From an uncultured Bacteroidales bacterium (GTDB lineage: Bacteria; Bacteroidota; Bacteroidia; Bacteroidales; FEN-979), in NCBI GenBank assembly GCA_903928285.1, contig CAIYQH010000216.1, positions 1-7,858 on the forward strand: a DNA stretch of 7,858 nt. The letters are read 5' to 3'. The translations under genes were made by a program, and so were the position numbers. The first letter of the stretch is position 1. Every line of letters starts with the position of its first letter. Under the pieces are notes generated by a model, which saw only the letters and a program-made list of their open reading frames with translations, was not told the DNA's origin and made no database searches. Of this stretch, positions 6,413 through 7,858 are shown in pieces.

Positions 6413-7308
6413 GCAAGAGAAAATCGATAACAGGAGGTTTGTTCATTGGTGTAACAGCCTTCTCGGCCTTCCTCATCATTGCCGTGATCATCATCTTGCT
6501 GGTTGTGATCATCATTGGCGGGAAAGGTACCTTTTCCTGGGAATTTCTTACAACCTTTCCGCGCGATGGAATGATGAAGGGAGGCATATTCCCTGCCATC
6601 TACGGAACCGTTTTACTGGTGATCATCATGTCGATTGCCGCAGTACCTTTCGGAACTATCACAGCCATATACCTCACCGAATACGCTCACGAGAAATCGA
6701 TCCTGGCGCAATCCATCCGTTTCGCAGTAAGAACGCTCGCGACGGTCCCCTCCATTATTTTCGGTCTTTTCGGATTGGGTTTTTTCATCAAATTTGTCGG
6801 CGGAGGGATGGACCATTTTTTCCTTGGCGGGGAGTTGAAATGGGCACAGCCCAATATCCTCTGGGCCAGCCTTACCATGTCGCTGCTTACACTCCCGGTG
6901 GTCATTGTTTCGGTTGAGGAGGCCATCCGTACGGTTCCCCGCGAACTGCGCGAGGCAAGCCTTGCCCTTGGCGCCACAAAATGGGAAACCATTCGGCGGG
7001 TTGTTTTACCAGGATGCAGATCAGGAATTATGACAGGGACCATCCTTGCTGTAAGCCGCGGGGCAGGCGAAGTCGCCCCGATCCTGTTCACAGGGGCGGC
7101 CTATTATCTGGCAACGCTGCCCACCTCTCTGAGCGACCAGTTCATGAACCTTGGCTATCATATCTACATCATGGCTACCCAATCGGCAAACGTGGATCAG
7201 ACCCTGCCTATTCAGTTTGCCACCACCATGGCCCTGTTACTGCTTACCTTTACCTTAAATCTGACAGCTATCATCATCCGCGCCCGGTTGCGCCGGAGGG
7301 TTAAATGA
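6409..7308 (+). CDS. pstA: Phosphate ABC transporter permease PstA
   Basis: PstA is the partner permease of PstC in the phosphate channel. The 299-residue protein has a long first membrane helix (about 9-36), the family's GGIFPAIYGT segment before the second helix, the ATVPSIIFGLFGLGFF segment, and an EAA loop EASLALGATKWET starting at E182, followed by VLPGCRSGI. SRGAGEVAPILFTGAAYY and a C-terminal hydrophobic stretch ending in basic residues (RARLRRRVK) complete the core. The length matches ordinary PstA. The start overlaps the pstC stop by 4 bp, and pstB begins 20 bp after the stop, so all three are probably one translationally linked unit. Confidence 0.95.
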   Translation: MSKRKSITGGLFIGVTAFSAFLIIAVIIILLVVIIIGGKGTFSWEFLTTFPRDGMMKGGIFPAIYGTVLLVIIMSIAAVPFGTITAIYLTEYAHEKSILAQSIRFAVRTLATVPSIIFGLFGLGFFIKFVGGGMDHFFLGGELKWAQPNILWASLTMSLLTLPVVIVSVEEAIRTVPRELREASLALGATKWETIRRVVLPGCRSGIMTGTILAVSRGAGEVAPILFTGAAYYLATLPTSLSDQFMNLGYHIYIMATQSANVDQTLPIQFATTMALLLLTFTLNLTAIIIRARLRRRVK

Positions 7309-7328
7309 TCTACGAAGAAAACTGAAGA

Positions 7329-7858
7329 ATGAAAGAGACAAAAATTCAAACCAGGGAGCTAACCCTGTTTTATGGTGCCAAAATGGCCCTCAATTCCATT
7401 AACATGGATATTCCTGAGAAGGAGGTTACCGCCTTTATCGGGCCTTCGGGATGCGGAAAATCGACCTTCCTGCGCACGCTGAACAGGATGAATGACCTGA
7501 TCCCTTCCGTAAGAATCACAGGTGAGGTGTTGGTTGATTCGCTGAATATCTATGACAAGCAGATCGATGTGGTCAACCTACGTAAAAAGGTGGGGATGGT
7601 GTTCCAGAAATCGAACCCGTTTACGAAATCGATTTTCGAAAACGTAGCCTATGGGCCCCGGATCAATGGCATCAACAATAAAGCAAAACTGGCAGAGATC
7701 GTGGAAACTTCCCTGCAGAAGGCTTTTATCTGGGAGGAGGTGAAGGACCGGCTCAACGATTCAGCCATGGGTTTTTCAGGCGGACAGCAACAGCGCATGT
7801 GTATTGCACGCGCCCTTGCCGTGGAACCCGAGATCATCCTGATGGATGAACCTGCCAG
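7329..7858 (+). CDS. pstB: Phosphate ABC transporter ATPase PstB (3' end cut by window)
   Basis: PstB hydrolyses ATP to drive phosphate import. The ATG at 7329 gives 176 codons before the window ends; full PstB proteins are about 250 residues. Visible motifs are: aromatic A-loop Tyr in LFYGAK (Y15), Walker A GPSGCGKST (38-46), the PstB-type RTLNRMNDL after it, Q-loop VFQKSNPF (Q93), signature FSGGQQQR (149-156) and Walker B IILMDEP (D173, catalytic E174). The LNRMND and NPF segments are PstB hallmarks. The signature starts with Phe instead of the usual Leu (LSGGQQQR). The H-loop and D-loop lie beyond the edge. The start is supported by the beginning of homology (IQTRELTLFYG) within a few residues. 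A phoU gene might follow outside the window. Confidence 0.95.
   Translation, partial: MKETKIQTRELTLFYGAKMALNSINMDIPEKEVTAFIGPSGCGKSTFLRTLNRMNDLIPSVRITGEVLVDSLNIYDKQIDVVNLRKKVGMVFQKSNPFTKSIFENVAYGPRINGINNKAKLAEIVETSLQKAFIWEEVKDRLNDSAMGFSGGQQQRMCIARALAVEPEIILMDEPA

Noticed and set aside
6981..7304. Plus-strand alternative frame of 107 codons inside pstA
   Set aside because: It runs through the conserved permease core in another frame. The protein is low in hydrophobic structure and unlike any family I know.

Overview
The window looks like Bacteroidota (Bacteroidetes) chromosome. Two upstream regions carry the TAnnTTTG -7 promoter element of that phylum. Start codons follow A-rich leaders without clear Shine-Dalgarno sites, and the sensor kinase has the TPR-PAS-HisKA_2 build common there. 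The sequence does not allow a genus call. All supported genes lie on the plus strand.

Layout: bases 1-48 appear to be the last codons of an upstream gene. A promoter at about 118-147 drives a large membrane sensor histidine kinase (216-2624). A 183-bp intergenic region follows. It contains four copies of a TTAACA-like hexamer in exact 11-bp register (2719-2757), then a -7 element (2778-2785), which together look like a Pho box. Downstream is a phosphate-uptake cluster: an OprP/OprO-like outer-membrane porin (2808-4325), pstS (4359-5198), pstC (5288-6412), pstA (6409-7308) and the first two thirds of pstB (7329 to the window edge). The pstS-pstC gap holds a long, near-perfect hairpin.

Working together: the porin would let phosphate cross the outer membrane, PstS would bind it in the periplasm, PstC/PstA would form the inner-membrane channel, and PstB would supply ATP hydrolysis. 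The Pho box ahead of the porin suggests that phosphate starvation induces the whole unit from one promoter. The hairpin could let PstS accumulate above the membrane components. The kinase has its own promoter and is not a PhoR type, so its link to phosphate is only positional.

I see no mobile element, CRISPR array, tRNA or rRNA. The genes are mostly ordinary; the most informative signals are the Pho box, the intercistronic hairpin and the porin's place at the head of the Pst unit.
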